DNA from: Burkholderia sp. Bp8992
GTDB lineage: Bacteria > Pseudomonadota > Gammaproteobacteria > Burkholderiales > Burkholderiaceae
Length of the DNA stretch: 64,000 nucleotides
Reading direction: 5' to 3'
Assembly: GCF_003853705.1 (NCBI RefSeq)
Contig: NZ_QTQI01000028.1
Location: forward strand, 1 to 64,000
Positions 1 through 8,809 of the stretch are shown here, in pieces. The number at the start of each line of letters is the position of its first letter. Positions within the stretch are counted from its first letter, which is position 1. The notes beneath the pieces were generated by a model, which searched no databases, had not been told where the DNA came from, and saw nothing but the letters and a program-made list of their open reading frames with translations. The position numbers and the translations under genes were made by a program.

Positions 1-70
1 TTCTTGCTTGTGTGCTCGCCTGCTGGCTGGTTGTTCTTGTTTTGCTGTTGTCGTTTGTGGTGGCTTGCTG

Positions 71-150
71 GTTTCCTGCTTTCCTGCTTTCCCTGCTTTC
101 CCTGCTTTCCCTGCTTTCCCTGCTTTCCCTGCTTTCCCTGCTTTCCCTGC
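71..150. repeat. 9-bp tandem repeat upstream of phospholipase C
   Basis: Seven perfect head-to-tail copies of the 9-mer TTTCCCTGC occupy 88-150, preceded by two 8-bp variants (TTTCCTGC) at 72-87. The array ends 200 bp before the phospholipase C start codon. A frame reading through it would encode only Phe-Pro-Cys or Leu-Leu-Ser repeats, so it looks non-coding. Short tandem arrays of this kind change copy number by slipped-strand mispairing. Bases 1-70 are T/G-rich and may be decayed repeat; nothing else is seen between 151 and 349. Confidence 0.9.
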
Positions 151-349
151 TGCTCCATGACCGCAGGCGCCCTGCGTCCCGCTGCCGCTTCGCCGCACAT
201 GCAAACGTTTCCGGACTTCACATGAATGACACCGATTCCTCGCTATGCTCGCGGCGGCACGAACCGGCGCAGCCGCATCCTGCGACCCGGAGCGCGCCCT
301 TCCCGTAGGTCCCGCCAATCGGCTCCCCCCTTACCGCACGATAACGACC

Positions 350-2494
350 ATGACCCGATCGAACCGTCGTGACTTCCTGCGCGTCGCCGCCGGCACTGCC
401 GGCGCCGCCGCGCTGAACCTGTTTCCGCCCGTGATCCGCGATGCGCTTGCGATTCCCGCGAACCGCCGCACCGGCACGATCCGTGACATCGAACACATCG
501 TGATCCTGATGCAGGAAAACCGTTCGTTCGACCACTACTTCGGCACGATGCGCGGTGTCCGCGGTTTCGGTGACCCGCGCCCGCTGCGCCTCGCGAACGG
601 CAAGTCGGTGTTCCACCAGCCGGTCGGCCCGGCCGAACTGCTGCCGTTCCATCCCGGCGCCGACAAGCTCGGCCTGCAGTTCCTGCAGGACCTGCCGCAC
701 GGCTGGCAGGACATGCACGCCGCGTGGAACAAGGGCCGCTACGACCAGTGGGTGCCGAACAAGGGCACCACGACGATGGCGTACCTGAAGCGCGACGACA
801 TCCCGTTCCACTACCAGCTCGCCGATGCGTTCACGATCTGCGACGCGTATCACTGCTCGATCCCGAGCTCGACCGACCCGAACCGCTACTACATGTGGAC
901 GGGCTATGTCGGCAACGACGGCACGGGCGGCGGCCCGGTGCTCGGCAACGAGGAAAAGGGCTACGGCTGGACGACCTATCCGGAAGTGCTCGAACAGGCC
1001 GGCGTGTCGTGGAAGATCTACCAGGACGTCGGCACGGGGCTCGACGCGAACGGCTCGTGGGGCTGGACGCAGAACCCGTACATCGGCAACTACGGCGACA
1101 ACGCGCTGCTCTACTTCAACCAGTACCGCACCGCGCTGCCCGGCACGCCGCTGTACGACAAGGCGCGCACCGGCACCAACATCAGCACCGGCGGCACGCT
1201 GTTCGACGTGCTGCAGCAGGACGTGAAGAACGGCACGCTGCCGCAGGTGTCGTGGATCTGCGCGCCGGAAGCGTATTCCGAGCACCCGAACTGGCCCGCG
1301 AACTACGGCGCGTGGTACATCGAGCAGGTGCTGAAGGCGCTCGTGTCGAATCCGGAGGTCTGGAGCAAGACCGCGCTGTTCATCACGTACGACGAAAACG
1401 ACGGCTTCTTCGATCACGTGCAGCCGCCGTTCGCGCCGCAGTCGCGCGACAACGGGCTGTCGACGGTCGCGACGACCAACGAGGTGTTCGCCGGCGACGC
1501 ATCCCACATGGCCGGCCCGTACGGGCTCGGGCCGCGCGTGCCGATGCTCGTCGTGTCGCCATGGACCAAGGGCGGGTGGGTCTGCTCGCAGACCTTCGAT
1601 CACACGTCGCTGCTGCAATTCATCGAGGCGCGGTTCGGCGCGCAATATCCGGTCGCGGCCGCCAACGTGTCGCCGTGGCGTCGCGCGGTGTGCGGCGACC
1701 TGACCGCCGCATTCGACTTCGCGACGTCCGATGCCGCGTGGCCGACGCTGCCCGACACGAGCAGCTACGCGCCGCCCGACCGCAACCGGCATCCCGACTA
1801 CATCCCGGTGCCGCCGGCCCTGCAGAAGCTGCCGAAACAGGAAGCCGGGCTGCGTCCGGCGCGCGCGCTGCCGTACGAGCTGTTCGTGCACGGCCGCGTC
1901 GAATCCGTGAACGGCCAGTTCCGGCTGACCTTCGCGAACACGGGCCGCGCGGGCGCCGCGTTCCAGGTCCAGTCGCGCAACCGCCTCGACGGTCCGTGGA
2001 CGTACACGGTCGAAGCCGGCAAGCGGATCGCCGATACATGGAGCGCGGCGGCATCGCTCGGCCTGTACGACCTCGACGTGTACGGCCCGAACGGCTTCTA
2101 CTGCCATTTCCGCGGCCCGTTCGCGACCGGCGTCGGCAGCGCGAACGTGAACCCCGAGGTGATCTACGGCTATGACGTCGCGAACGGCAACATCACGCTG
2201 CGCCTGATGAACCGCGGCCACAAGGCCGTGCGGCTCAAGGTCACGAACGCGTACGGCCACGGCCGCTCGCGCACGTTCGACCTCGCGCCGGGCGCGCACG
2301 TCGACGACTACTGGGACCTGCGCGGCAGCCACGGCTGGTACGACCTGACCGTCAGCGACGGCCGGCTGCTCGGCTTCCTGCGCCGCTTCGCGGGCCACGT
2401 CGAAACGGGCCGCCCGAGCACCAGCGACCCGCTGATCCGCACGCACGCGTCGCACGACGACGCCGAAGCCGCATCGGACGCCCTGTCCGACTGA
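350..2494 (+). CDS. plcN: phosphocholine-specific phospholipase C, TAT-exported
   Basis: A 714-residue secreted enzyme of the Pseudomonas PlcN/PlcH family, which hydrolyses phosphatidylcholine to diacylglycerol and phosphocholine. The N-terminus has a twin-arginine signal (NRRDFLRV, residues 5-12) followed by an Ala-rich hydrophobic stretch, so folded export by TAT is expected. The phosphoesterase core carries QENRSFDHYFGT near residues 55-66 and TYDENDGFFDH near 345-355, the metal and catalytic motifs of the family. Two C-terminal DUF756-type repeats lie at about 500-590 and 600-690. The start at 350 places the TAT motif at the N-terminus; an in-frame upstream extension to 245 has no such logic. 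No clear Shine-Dalgarno is visible. Burkholderia carry several paralogues, so the exact symbol is uncertain. Confidence 0.93.
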   Translation: MTRSNRRDFLRVAAGTAGAAALNLFPPVIRDALAIPANRRTGTIRDIEHIVILMQENRSFDHYFGTMRGVRGFGDPRPLRLANGKSVFHQPVGPAELLPFHPGADKLGLQFLQDLPHGWQDMHAAWNKGRYDQWVPNKGTTTMAYLKRDDIPFHYQLADAFTICDAYHCSIPSSTDPNRYYMWTGYVGNDGTGGGPVLGNEEKGYGWTTYPEVLEQAGVSWKIYQDVGTGLDANGSWGWTQNPYIGNYGDNALLYFNQYRTALPGTPLYDKARTGTNISTGGTLFDVLQQDVKNGTLPQVSWICAPEAYSEHPNWPANYGAWYIEQVLKALVSNPEVWSKTALFITYDENDGFFDHVQPPFAPQSRDNGLSTVATTNEVFAGDASHMAGPYGLGPRVPMLVVSPWTKGGWVCSQTFDHTSLLQFIEARFGAQYPVAAANVSPWRRAVCGDLTAAFDFATSDAAWPTLPDTSSYAPPDRNRHPDYIPVPPALQKLPKQEAGLRPARALPYELFVHGRVESVNGQFRLTFANTGRAGAAFQVQSRNRLDGPWTYTVEAGKRIADTWSAAASLGLYDLDVYGPNGFYCHFRGPFATGVGSANVNPEVIYGYDVANGNITLRLMNRGHKAVRLKVTNAYGHGRSRTFDLAPGAHVDDYWDLRGSHGWYDLTVSDGRLLGFLRRFAGHVETGRPSTSDPLIRTHASHDDAEAASDALSD

Positions 2495-2506
2495 CGTCGA
2501 CCCACG

Positions 2507-2542
2507 CGCGGCGCGGCCCCTCGCGGGCCGCGCCGCGTTTTT
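2507..2542 (+). terminator. intrinsic terminator after phospholipase C
   Basis: A perfect 13-bp GC stem (arms 2507-2519 and 2525-2537, loop CTCGC) is followed by TTTTT. It begins 12 bases after the phospholipase C stop codon. Confidence 0.9.
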
Positions 2543-2864
2543 GTCCCGCACCGCCTCCCATCTCTGCGCCCGTTCCGTTCGCGACGGGAAACTCCCGATA
2601 CCGGCCGGACCCGCCCGCGCGGAAGCTATGCGCAAATCCGCATCGAATGCGCGACAAATTTCCAAGACCCGCGCATATCGGCGACCTATATATCGAAGCA
2701 ATCGGGGCTCTTCGCGGAGCCTGACGGGAGATGTTTCCGAGGATCACGCTGCCGACCTCCCCGCCCGATTCCGAGAAGCGGTCGAACCGCCCGCCCGTCG
2801 CACGCGCCCGGCCCGCCCGGACGCGCGCGGTACCCACTCGCCGGTGTCGAACAAGAGGAACAAC
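2543..2864 (+). promoter_or_regulatory. intergenic leader before the amino-acid binding protein
   Basis: This 320-bp gap has no convincing gene. It contains a TATATAT tract at 2687-2693 that could serve as a -10 region, then a short hairpin (GGCTC/GAGCC, 2706-2721, loop TTCGCG) and a G/C-rich stretch up to the RBS AAGAGGAAC just before the start at 2865. The arrangement would give a leader of about 160 nt. A structured regulatory leader is possible but not shown. Confidence 0.35.
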
Positions 2865-4013
2865 ATGAAATTCCGTCATCCCCTGCTGTCGGTGTCCATT
2901 GCATCCGCGCTTGCCCTCCTCTCGCAACAGGCCGCCCAGGCTGCCGACGCAACCGACGTGAAGGTCGGCTTCGCCGCGCCGCTCACGGGCGTGAACGCCG
3001 GCTACGGCAAGGATCTGCAGAACGGCGTGCAGCTCGCGCTCGACGATGCGGCCGCGCAGAAGGTGCAGATCGCCGGCAAGCCGGCCCACTTCAATCTCGT
3101 CGTGCAGGACGACCAGGCCGACCCGCGCATCGGCGTGCAGGCCGCGCAGGCGCTGGTCGACCAGAACGTGTCGGTCGTGGTCGGTCACTTCAACTCGGGG
3201 ACGACGATCCCGGCGTCGGTGGTCTACGACAAGGCCGGCATTCCGGTGATCGACCCGGCCGCGACCAACCCGACGCTCACGTCGCGCGGGCTCGCGAACA
3301 TGTTCATGGTGATCGCGACCGACGGCCAGAACGCCGGCAACGCCGGCAAGTACGCGGTCGAGGTGACGAAGGCGAAGCGCATCGCGATCATCGACGACCG
3401 CACCGCGTTCGGCCAGGGCGAGGCCGACGAATTCGAGAAGGCCGTGAAGGCCGCGGGCGGCACGATCATCGGCCGCGAGTTCACCAACAACCAGGCGGTC
3501 GACTTCCGCGCGCAGATCACGAGCCTGAAGGGCAAGAATCCGGACCTGATCTTCTTCGGCGGCCTCGATTCGCTCGCCGCGAACTTCATCAAGCAGATGC
3601 GCCAGCTCGGGCTGAACGCGCAGTTCGTCGGCGGCGGCGGCGTGAAGGACAACGAGTTCATCAAGATCGCGGGCCCGGCCGCCGAAGGCGCGATGGCATG
3701 GGAATACGGCCAGCCGCTCGACGAGCTGCCGCAGGGGAAGGATTTCGAGGCGCGCTTCAAGAAGCGCTTCGGCGTCGACGTGCTGTCGTATGCGCAGTTC
3801 GGCTATGACGCGGCGTGGGCCGCGATCAAGGCGATGCAGGCGGCCGGCTCGACCGACCCGAAGGTCTATCGCCCGGCGCTGAAGAAGATCGACTTCGAAG
3901 GCGTGACCGGCCGCATCTCGTTCGCGAACGACGGTTCGCTGAAGAGCGGGATGTCGACGCTGTACCAGGTGAAGAGCGGCGCGTGGAAGACGATCGTGAC
4001 GAAGGGAGGCTGA
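2865..4013 (+). CDS. branched-chain amino acid ABC transporter substrate-binding protein
   Basis: A 382-residue periplasmic binding protein of the LivJ/LivK type (Peripla_BP_6 fold). Residues 1-25 form a Sec signal peptide ending AAQA before mature ADATDVKVG. The family hallmarks are the start KVGFAAPLTGVNAGYGKD, the SVVVGHFNSG ligand loop, and the IDPAATNPTLT segment. The start at 2865 is favoured because it opens the signal peptide and has AAGAGGAAC a few bases upstream; the frame stays open back to 2541. No permease or ATPase genes are adjacent, so it must share a transporter encoded elsewhere. It is bounded by a strong terminator upstream and a GC hairpin downstream, so it is likely monocistronic. 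Confidence 0.92.
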   Translation: MKFRHPLLSVSIASALALLSQQAAQAADATDVKVGFAAPLTGVNAGYGKDLQNGVQLALDDAAAQKVQIAGKPAHFNLVVQDDQADPRIGVQAAQALVDQNVSVVVGHFNSGTTIPASVVYDKAGIPVIDPAATNPTLTSRGLANMFMVIATDGQNAGNAGKYAVEVTKAKRIAIIDDRTAFGQGEADEFEKAVKAAGGTIIGREFTNNQAVDFRAQITSLKGKNPDLIFFGGLDSLAANFIKQMRQLGLNAQFVGGGGVKDNEFIKIAGPAAEGAMAWEYGQPLDELPQGKDFEARFKKRFGVDVLSYAQFGYDAAWAAIKAMQAAGSTDPKVYRPALKKIDFEGVTGRISFANDGSLKSGMSTLYQVKSGAWKTIVTKGG

Positions 4014-4025
4014 TCGGCGGGTTCG

Positions 4026-4056
4026 GCGGCCGGCGGCGGATGCGCCGCCTGGCCGC
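4026..4056 (+). terminator. GC-rich hairpin after the binding-protein gene
   Basis: A long stem (arms 4026-4038 and 4043-4056 with one bulged T, loop GATG) lies 12 bp past the stop codon. It lacks a T-run, so it may act as a weak or factor-assisted terminator or a 3' stabiliser. Confidence 0.5.
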
Positions 4057-4150
4057 GCAGATCGATGCGGTGACATCGATCTTGTATGACGACTGATGTT
4101 GAAGCGATTCGGCACGGACCCGCGGCAACGCGGGCCGCGCCGCACGGCGG

Positions 4151-4900
4151 TCAGCTGGCCTCGGCCTCGGCCGCTTCGTGCGCACGACGCAGCCGCTCGC
4201 GGCTGTTCGTGAGGTGCGTGCGCATCGCGGCGCGCGCCGCTTCAGGGTCATGGCGTGCGATCGCCTCGTAGATATCCTCGTGCTCGTGGTTCAGCCGGCC
4301 CACGTAGCGCTCGAGATCGTCGCCGGCAAAGCGCGCCGAATTCACGCGCGTGCGCGGGATGATCGACGTGCCGAGCTGCGTCATGATGTCGACGAAATAA
4401 CGGTTGCCAGTCGACTGCGCGATCTGCAGGTGGAACTGGAAGTCGAGCTGCGCGGTGTCGCGGCCGCCGCCCGCCCCCGTCGCGATCGCGTCGAGCGCGC
4501 GCCGCAGCGCGGCGAGGTCGGTATCGTTCGCGCGCTGCGCGGCCAGGCTCGCGCACTCGCTCTCGAGGCTGATGCGCAGCTCCAGCACCGCGAGCACGTC
4601 GCGCAGCGTCGTGATCGTCGCGGGATCGATGCCGAGCGCCTGGCGGCGCGACGGTTCCAGCACGAAGCTGCCGATGCCGTGGCGCGTCTCGACGAGGCCG
4701 CTCGCCTGCATCCGCGAGATCGCCTCGCGCACGACCGTACGGCTGACGCCCTGCGCCGCCATGACTTCGGTTTCGGTCGGCAGCTTGTCGCCGGGACGCA
4801 GCGTGCCGTTTTCGATCTGCGCGGTCAGCGCGTCGACGACATCTTGTGCGAGGCTGCGTGCGCGACGGCGCGGCGCTGCGGGAAGCGTGGGCACGGACAT
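4151..4900 (-). CDS. GntR/FadR-family transcriptional regulator
   Basis: A 249-residue regulator with an N-terminal winged helix (LAQDVVDALTAQIENGTLRP onward, about residues 15-80, including VSRTVVREAISRMQASGLVE) and a C-terminal FCD ligand-binding domain (about 95-235). FadR-subgroup members bind small carboxylates such as sugar acids. It is divergently placed against glucarate dehydratase, so it is probably the local repressor of glucarate catabolism, relieved by a sugar acid. The start at 4900 is chosen because it is preceded by AAGGAAC; the frame is open to 4990. The effector is inference from context. Confidence 0.9.
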   Translation of the reverse strand: MSVPTLPAAPRRRARSLAQDVVDALTAQIENGTLRPGDKLPTETEVMAAQGVSRTVVREAISRMQASGLVETRHGIGSFVLEPSRRQALGIDPATITTLRDVLAVLELRISLESECASLAAQRANDTDLAALRRALDAIATGAGGGRDTAQLDFQFHLQIAQSTGNRYFVDIMTQLGTSIIPRTRVNSARFAGDDLERYVGRLNHEHEDIYEAIARHDPEAARAAMRTHLTNSRERLRRAHEAAEAEAS

Positions 4901-5259
4901 GAGGCCGGTTCCTTTTTGAATGATCGTAATGTGAGCCGAGGGTTTACGCGGGGTTTGAGCGAAAGCCGATGATTCATTATACTGCGTCACAAGTCATCCG
5001 ACGACTGATGATCGATGCACGGATCTCCTGTCGACTCGGGCCGGCATTCCAGCGCCGCCCGGTCCCATGCCTGACGATCAGCCAGCGTTCGCGTTCTGCG
5101 CGCTGCTGGTCTCGTTGTCGCGCCCACCCCGTTCCGGGTTGCTGTCGACCTGCGGGCCTTGCGCGCCGCGCACGTCGGTTGTCGAATGATCGCACCTCCC
5201 GCCGCGCGCGGCAAAGCTTTTGCCGCACGGCATTGCCCACTCTTCTGCCATCGCCGCCC
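4901..5259. promoter_or_regulatory. divergent control region between gntR and gudD
   Basis: The 359-bp divergent gap is AT-richer near the regulator. An imperfect inverted repeat TCATC-N8-GATGA lies at 4994-5011, with AGTC/GACT nested in it; its size suits a GntR dimer site. The rest of the gap (5030-5259) shows no convincing gene or hairpin. Confidence 0.4.
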
Positions 5260-6612
5260 ATGAACGCCGTCACTGCCTCGCCTTCCCACGACACGCCGCG
5301 CATCGTCGACCTGCAAGCGATTCCGGTCGCCGGCCACGACAGCATGCTGCTCAACCTGAGCGGTGCGCACGGTCCGTTCTTCACCCGCAACCTCGTGATC
5401 CTGAAGGACAGCGCGGGCCGGACAGGCGTCGGCGAGGTGCCGGGCGGCGAAAGCATCCGCCGCACGCTCGACGACGCGCGCGCACTCGTCGTCGGCCAGC
5501 CGGTCGGCAACTACCATGCGGTGCTCAACGACGTGCGGCGCACCTTCGCCGACCGCGACGCGAGCGGCCGCGGGCTGCAGACCTTCGACCTGCGCACGAC
5601 GATCCACGCGGTCACTGCGCTCGAGGCCGCGCTGCTCGACCTGCTTGGCCAGCACCTCGGCGTGCCGGTCGCCGCGCTGCTCGGCGAAGGCCAGCAACGC
5701 GACCGCGTCGAAATGCTCGGCTACCTGTTCTACATTGGCGACCGCACGAAAACCGCGCTCGCGTATCGCGACGGCAGCGGCGCGACCGACGACTGGACCC
5801 GCGTGCGCGACGAAGCCGCGCTGACGCCCGAGGCCGTCGTGCGGCTCGCCGAGGCGGCGCATGCGCGCTACGGCTTCAACGACTTCAAGCTGAAGGGTGG
5901 CGTGTTCGAAGGCGCAAGCGAGATCGAGGCCGTGACGGCGCTCGCCGAACGCTTCCCCGACGCACGCGTGACGCTCGACCCGAACGGCGCATGGTCGCTC
6001 GACGAAGCCGTGCGGCTGTGCCGCGATCAGCATCACGTGCTCGCGTATGCGGAAGATCCGTGCGGCGCGGAGAACGGTTACTCGGGCCGCGAGGTGATGG
6101 CCGAATTCCGCCGCGCGACGGGGCTGCCGACGGCGACCAACATGATCGCGACCGACTGGCGGCAGATGGGCCACGCGGTGCAATTGCAGGCCGTCGACAT
6201 CCCGCTCGCCGACCCGCATTTCTGGACGATGCAGGGTTCGGTGCGCGTCGCGCAGATGTGCCGCGATTGGGGTCTCACGTGGGGTTCGCATTCGAACAAC
6301 CACTTCGACGTATCGCTCGCGATGTTCACGCATGTCGCGGCCGCCGCGCCCGGCCAGGTCACCGCGATCGACACGCACTGGATCTGGCAGGACGGCGAAC
6401 GGCTGACGCGCGAGCCGTTGACGATCGAGAACGGGCTGGTGGAAGTGCCGAAGCGGCCGGGTCTCGGCGTCGACATCGACATGGATGCGGTCGCGGTCGC
6501 GCACGAGCTGTACAAGCAGCACGGCCTCGGCGCCCGCGACGATGCGGCGGCCATGCAGTATCTGATTCCGGGGTGGACGTTCAACAACAAGCGCCCCTGC
6601 CTCGTGCGCTGA
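5260..6612 (+). CDS. gudD: glucarate dehydratase
   Basis: A 450-residue enolase-superfamily enzyme (E. coli GudD is 446) that dehydrates D-glucarate to 5-dehydro-4-deoxyglucarate, the first step of glucarate use. Visible signatures are GEVPGGE in the capping domain, the catalytic KLK at about residues 210-212, Mg ligands in DPNGAW (D240) and [14 protein letters not shown], and the acid/base histidine in GSHSNNHFD (H344). Start 5260 matches the family N-terminus; the frame remains open upstream. No glucarate transporter or kdgD-type aldolase is next door. It faces a GntR regulator, which fits substrate induction. Confidence 0.95.
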   Translation: MNAVTASPSHDTPRIVDLQAIPVAGHDSMLLNLSGAHGPFFTRNLVILKDSAGRTGVGEVPGGESIRRTLDDARALVVGQPVGNYHAVLNDVRRTFADRDASGRGLQTFDLRTTIHAVTALEAALLDLLGQHLGVPVAALLGEGQQRDRVEMLGYLFYIGDRTKTALAYRDGSGATDDWTRVRDEAALTPEAVVRLAEAAHARYGFNDFKLKGGVFEGASEIEAVTALAERFPDARVTLDPNGAWSLDEAVRLCRDQHHVLAYAEDPCGAENGYSGREVMAEFRRATGLPTATNMIATDWRQMGHAVQLQAVDIPLADPHFWTMQGSVRVAQMCRDWGLTWGSHSNNHFDVSLAMFTHVAAAAPGQVTAIDTHWIWQDGERLTREPLTIENGLVEVPKRPGLGVDIDMDAVAVAHELYKQHGLGARDDAAAMQYLIPGWTFNNKRPCLVR

Positions 6613-6696
6613 GCGCGGGACCGACCGGGCGGCCGGCTCGCCCGGTTGCCGGTGACCAGCCGGTCCTTGTCGCCCGCGCCGGGTGCGCGAGCCGTG

Positions 6697-7506
6697 TCAG
6701 ACGATCTGCTTGAGCGCCGCGTCGAGCGCGAGCACCGCGACGCGGTCGCCTTCGGTCGCGAGCGGCGCGCGCATCACGATCTGCCGGTTATGGCCGACTG
6801 CCGCCGGCGAATCCCACAGCAGCTCGACCTTCGGCCGATTGAACAGGCTGCCGCGACGCGGCGGCACGATTGCCGGCTGCGCGTCCGCCGCACCCTGCTC
6901 GCTCGGCGCAGCAGCCTTGCGGCCAGGCCAGCGCACCGACAGCTCACGCGCGTCGTACTGGCCGACCTTGCGGCTTTCCATCCAGACGATCGCGGTGCGC
7001 GTCAGCACGTCGAGTGAAATTGCATACCGGCCGACCGCGAAGCGGCGAGCGGCCACGTTGGTGCGCCACAGCGGCCGCGGGCGGCAGATCCAGACGATCG
7101 CCGCGTAGAGCGCCGGCGCGGCGACGAGCCAGCCGTTGGTCGCCGTCACCGCATGCAGCGCGTGGCGCCAGCCGGCCACCCACGCGTACATGCCGATCGA
7201 CCAGACCGCGAACAGGAAGCCGATCAGCGCGAAGACGCGCAGCGCCTGGCGCAGCCACTGCGGCAGCGGATGGAACGGCCGCTCGGCACGCGCGACGGCG
7301 CCCGGCAGCGCGAGCAGCAGGAAGATCAGCACGAGGTAGACGAACGCCCACGGCGACGACACCATCGCGGACAGCGACGAGCGATAGCCCATCTGCGACA
7401 TCGAGAACAGCCAGCGCGCGAGCAGCACGAGACCGATCGCGCGCAACGCGAAGATCACACCGGCGCCGGGGGCCGGCGCTGCGCGCGTGGTTTTCGTTCT
7501 CGCCAA
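6697..7506 (-). CDS. membrane protein of unknown function
   Basis: A 269-residue protein that I do not recognise. It has a basic N-terminus, about four hydrophobic segments (roughly residues 18-36, 50-72, 90-112 and 122-140), and a soluble C-terminal half rich in Arg and Val that ends in LDAALKQIV. The start is TTG at 7506, with GAGGAG 7-8 bases upstream; the first ATG lies inside the first membrane segment and is unlikely. It stands alone between gudD (convergent) and a glycosyltransferase. The C-terminal part could be a PH-like or bacterial-domain fold facing the cytoplasm, but that is speculation. Confidence 0.75.
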   Translation of the reverse strand: MARTKTTRAAPAPGAGVIFALRAIGLVLLARWLFSMSQMGYRSSLSAMVSSPWAFVYLVLIFLLLALPGAVARAERPFHPLPQWLRQALRVFALIGFLFAVWSIGMYAWVAGWRHALHAVTATNGWLVAAPALYAAIVWICRPRPLWRTNVAARRFAVGRYAISLDVLTRTAIVWMESRKVGQYDARELSVRWPGRKAAAPSEQGAADAQPAIVPPRRGSLFNRPKVELLWDSPAAVGHNRQIVMRAPLATEGDRVAVLALDAALKQIV

Positions 7507-7649
7507 GACTGCTCTCCTCTTGATATTCGTACAGGGCCGGATTTCACGGCACGGCCATTATAGGGACATTACCGTCTGGACAGACGGCCGGATGGCGTGC
7601 CGGGCCGCTTCGGGGGCCGTTCGCGGCGCCGGGCGCGGCGAGAATACAA

Positions 7650-7670
7650 CACATCCGCGCCGCGGATGTG
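7650..7670. promoter_or_regulatory. perfect palindrome upstream of the membrane-protein gene
   Basis: Arms CACATCCGCG and CGCGGATGTG flank a single central C: a 10-bp perfect inverted repeat. It lies 144 bp upstream of the TTG start at 7506 and just beyond the hairpin at 7675-7702. It may be an operator, or a second stem of a compound terminator for the glycosyltransferase. Confidence 0.5.
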
Positions 7671-7674
7671 ACAA

Positions 7675-7702
7675 CGCCCCGCCGGAAAACCCGGACGGGG
7701 CG
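7675..7702 (-). terminator. hairpin downstream of the glycosyltransferase
   Basis: Stem CGCCCCG/CGGGGCG continued by CCGG/CCGG around an AAAAC loop, with one bulged A. It sits 42 bp after the stop of the minus-strand glycosyltransferase; on that strand only TTGT follows, so the terminator is not strong. Confidence 0.5.
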
Positions 7703-7744
7703 TCGATGACGGCCGCGCGCCGCAGCGCGGCAGCGGCCGGCGAA

Positions 7745-8809
7745 TCAGCCTGCGTTGACTTCGCGGAGCACCGTACGGTGCTTCTGGCGCAGCAGTTCCT
7801 CGTAGCCCTTCACGTAGTTCTGCGCCATCACCTTCGACGAGAAACGTGCTTCGAACGCGGCGCGGACCTTCTCGCGCGGCAGCGTATCGAGGCGCTTGAG
7901 CGCCGCGACGGCCGACAGTTCGTCTTCGACGACGAAGCCCGACACGCCGTTGTCGATCACTTCCGGCACCGAACCGCGCTTGAACGCGATCACCGGCGTG
8001 CCGCAGGCCATCGCCTCGATCATCACCAGGCCGAAGGGCTCCGGCCAGTCGATCGGGAACAGCAGCGCGTGCGCGTTGCCGAGGAATTCGGTCTTTTCCG
8101 ACTCGCTGATTTCGCCGATGTACTCGACGTGCGGCAGCGCGAACAGCGGCTTGATCTTCTCTTCGTAGTACGCGCGGTCAGCCTTGTCGAGCTTCGCGGC
8201 GATCTTGATCGGCAGGCCGGCCTGTTCGGCGATGCGGATCGCCGTGTCGACGCGCTTCTCCGGCGAGATGCGGCCCAGGAACGCCAGGTAGCTCGGCTTC
8301 ACGTTCGGGATCGGCGTCAGCAGGTTTTCCGGCAGGCCGTGGTACACGGTCGACAGCCAGTTCGCCTGCGGCAGCGGGATGCGCTGGTTGTCGGAGATCG
8401 ACACGACCGGCACGTCGCTGAATGCATTGAAGATCGGCTGCAGTTCCGGCAGGTCGAGACGGCCGTGCATCGTCGTCAGATGCGGGACCGGCTGGCGCGA
8501 GAACAGCGAGAACGGGTAGTAGTCGATGTGGCAGTGCAGGACATCGAACTCTTCCGCGCGGCGGCGCACCTGCTCGAGGAGCAGCATGTGCGGGGCCATC
8601 ACGTCGCGGATCGTCGGGTCGAGGCGCAGCGCCTGCGGCCAGCATGCTTCGAGCTTCGCGGAAGTTTGCGAATCGCCGCTCGCGAAGAGCGTCACGTCAT
8701 GCCCCATCTCGACAAGCGCTTCGGTGAGATAGGACACCACTCGCTCGGTACCACCGTACAGTTTCGGGGGCACCGCTTCATGCAACGGAGCGATTTGGGC
8801 GATTCGCAT
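7745..8809 (-). CDS. glycosyltransferase family 4
   Basis: A 354-residue GT-B enzyme of the GT4 (glycosyl transferases group 1) family. The N-terminal domain has the acceptor-side motif YGGTERVVSYLTEALVEMGH (residues 18-37). The C-terminal domain has LGRISPEKRVD and the nucleotide-sugar site EPFGLVMIEAMACGTPVIAF (about 257-277), where the E-x7-E pair is seen. No membrane segment, so it is cytosolic. Start 8809 is supported by TAGGAG upstream. There is no polysaccharide cluster around it, so the donor and acceptor cannot be named; glycan or small-molecule glycosylation are both open. Confidence 0.92.
   Translation of the reverse strand: MRIAQIAPLHEAVPPKLYGGTERVVSYLTEALVEMGHDVTLFASGDSQTSAKLEACWPQALRLDPTIRDVMAPHMLLLEQVRRRAEEFDVLHCHIDYYPFSLFSRQPVPHLTTMHGRLDLPELQPIFNAFSDVPVVSISDNQRIPLPQANWLSTVYHGLPENLLTPIPNVKPSYLAFLGRISPEKRVDTAIRIAEQAGLPIKIAAKLDKADRAYYEEKIKPLFALPHVEYIGEISESEKTEFLGNAHALLFPIDWPEPFGLVMIEAMACGTPVIAFKRGSVPEVIDNGVSGFVVEDELSAVAALKRLDTLPREKVRAAFEARFSSKVMAQNYVKGYEELLRQKHRTVLREVNAG

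Noticed and set aside
71-150. CRISPR array
   Set aside because: Units of 9 bp without spacers and no cas genes; a simple tandem repeat.
4-308. Short frames reading through the 9-bp repeat (Phe-Pro-Cys or Leu-Leu-Ser repeats)
   Set aside because: No RBS, protein is only the repeat, and better explained as non-coding microsatellite.
218-2701. An 827-codon open frame on the minus strand opposite phospholipase C
   Set aside because: It is a GC-rich third-position shadow: Arg/Ala/Val-rich, with no domain, and wholly overlaps a clear enzyme gene.
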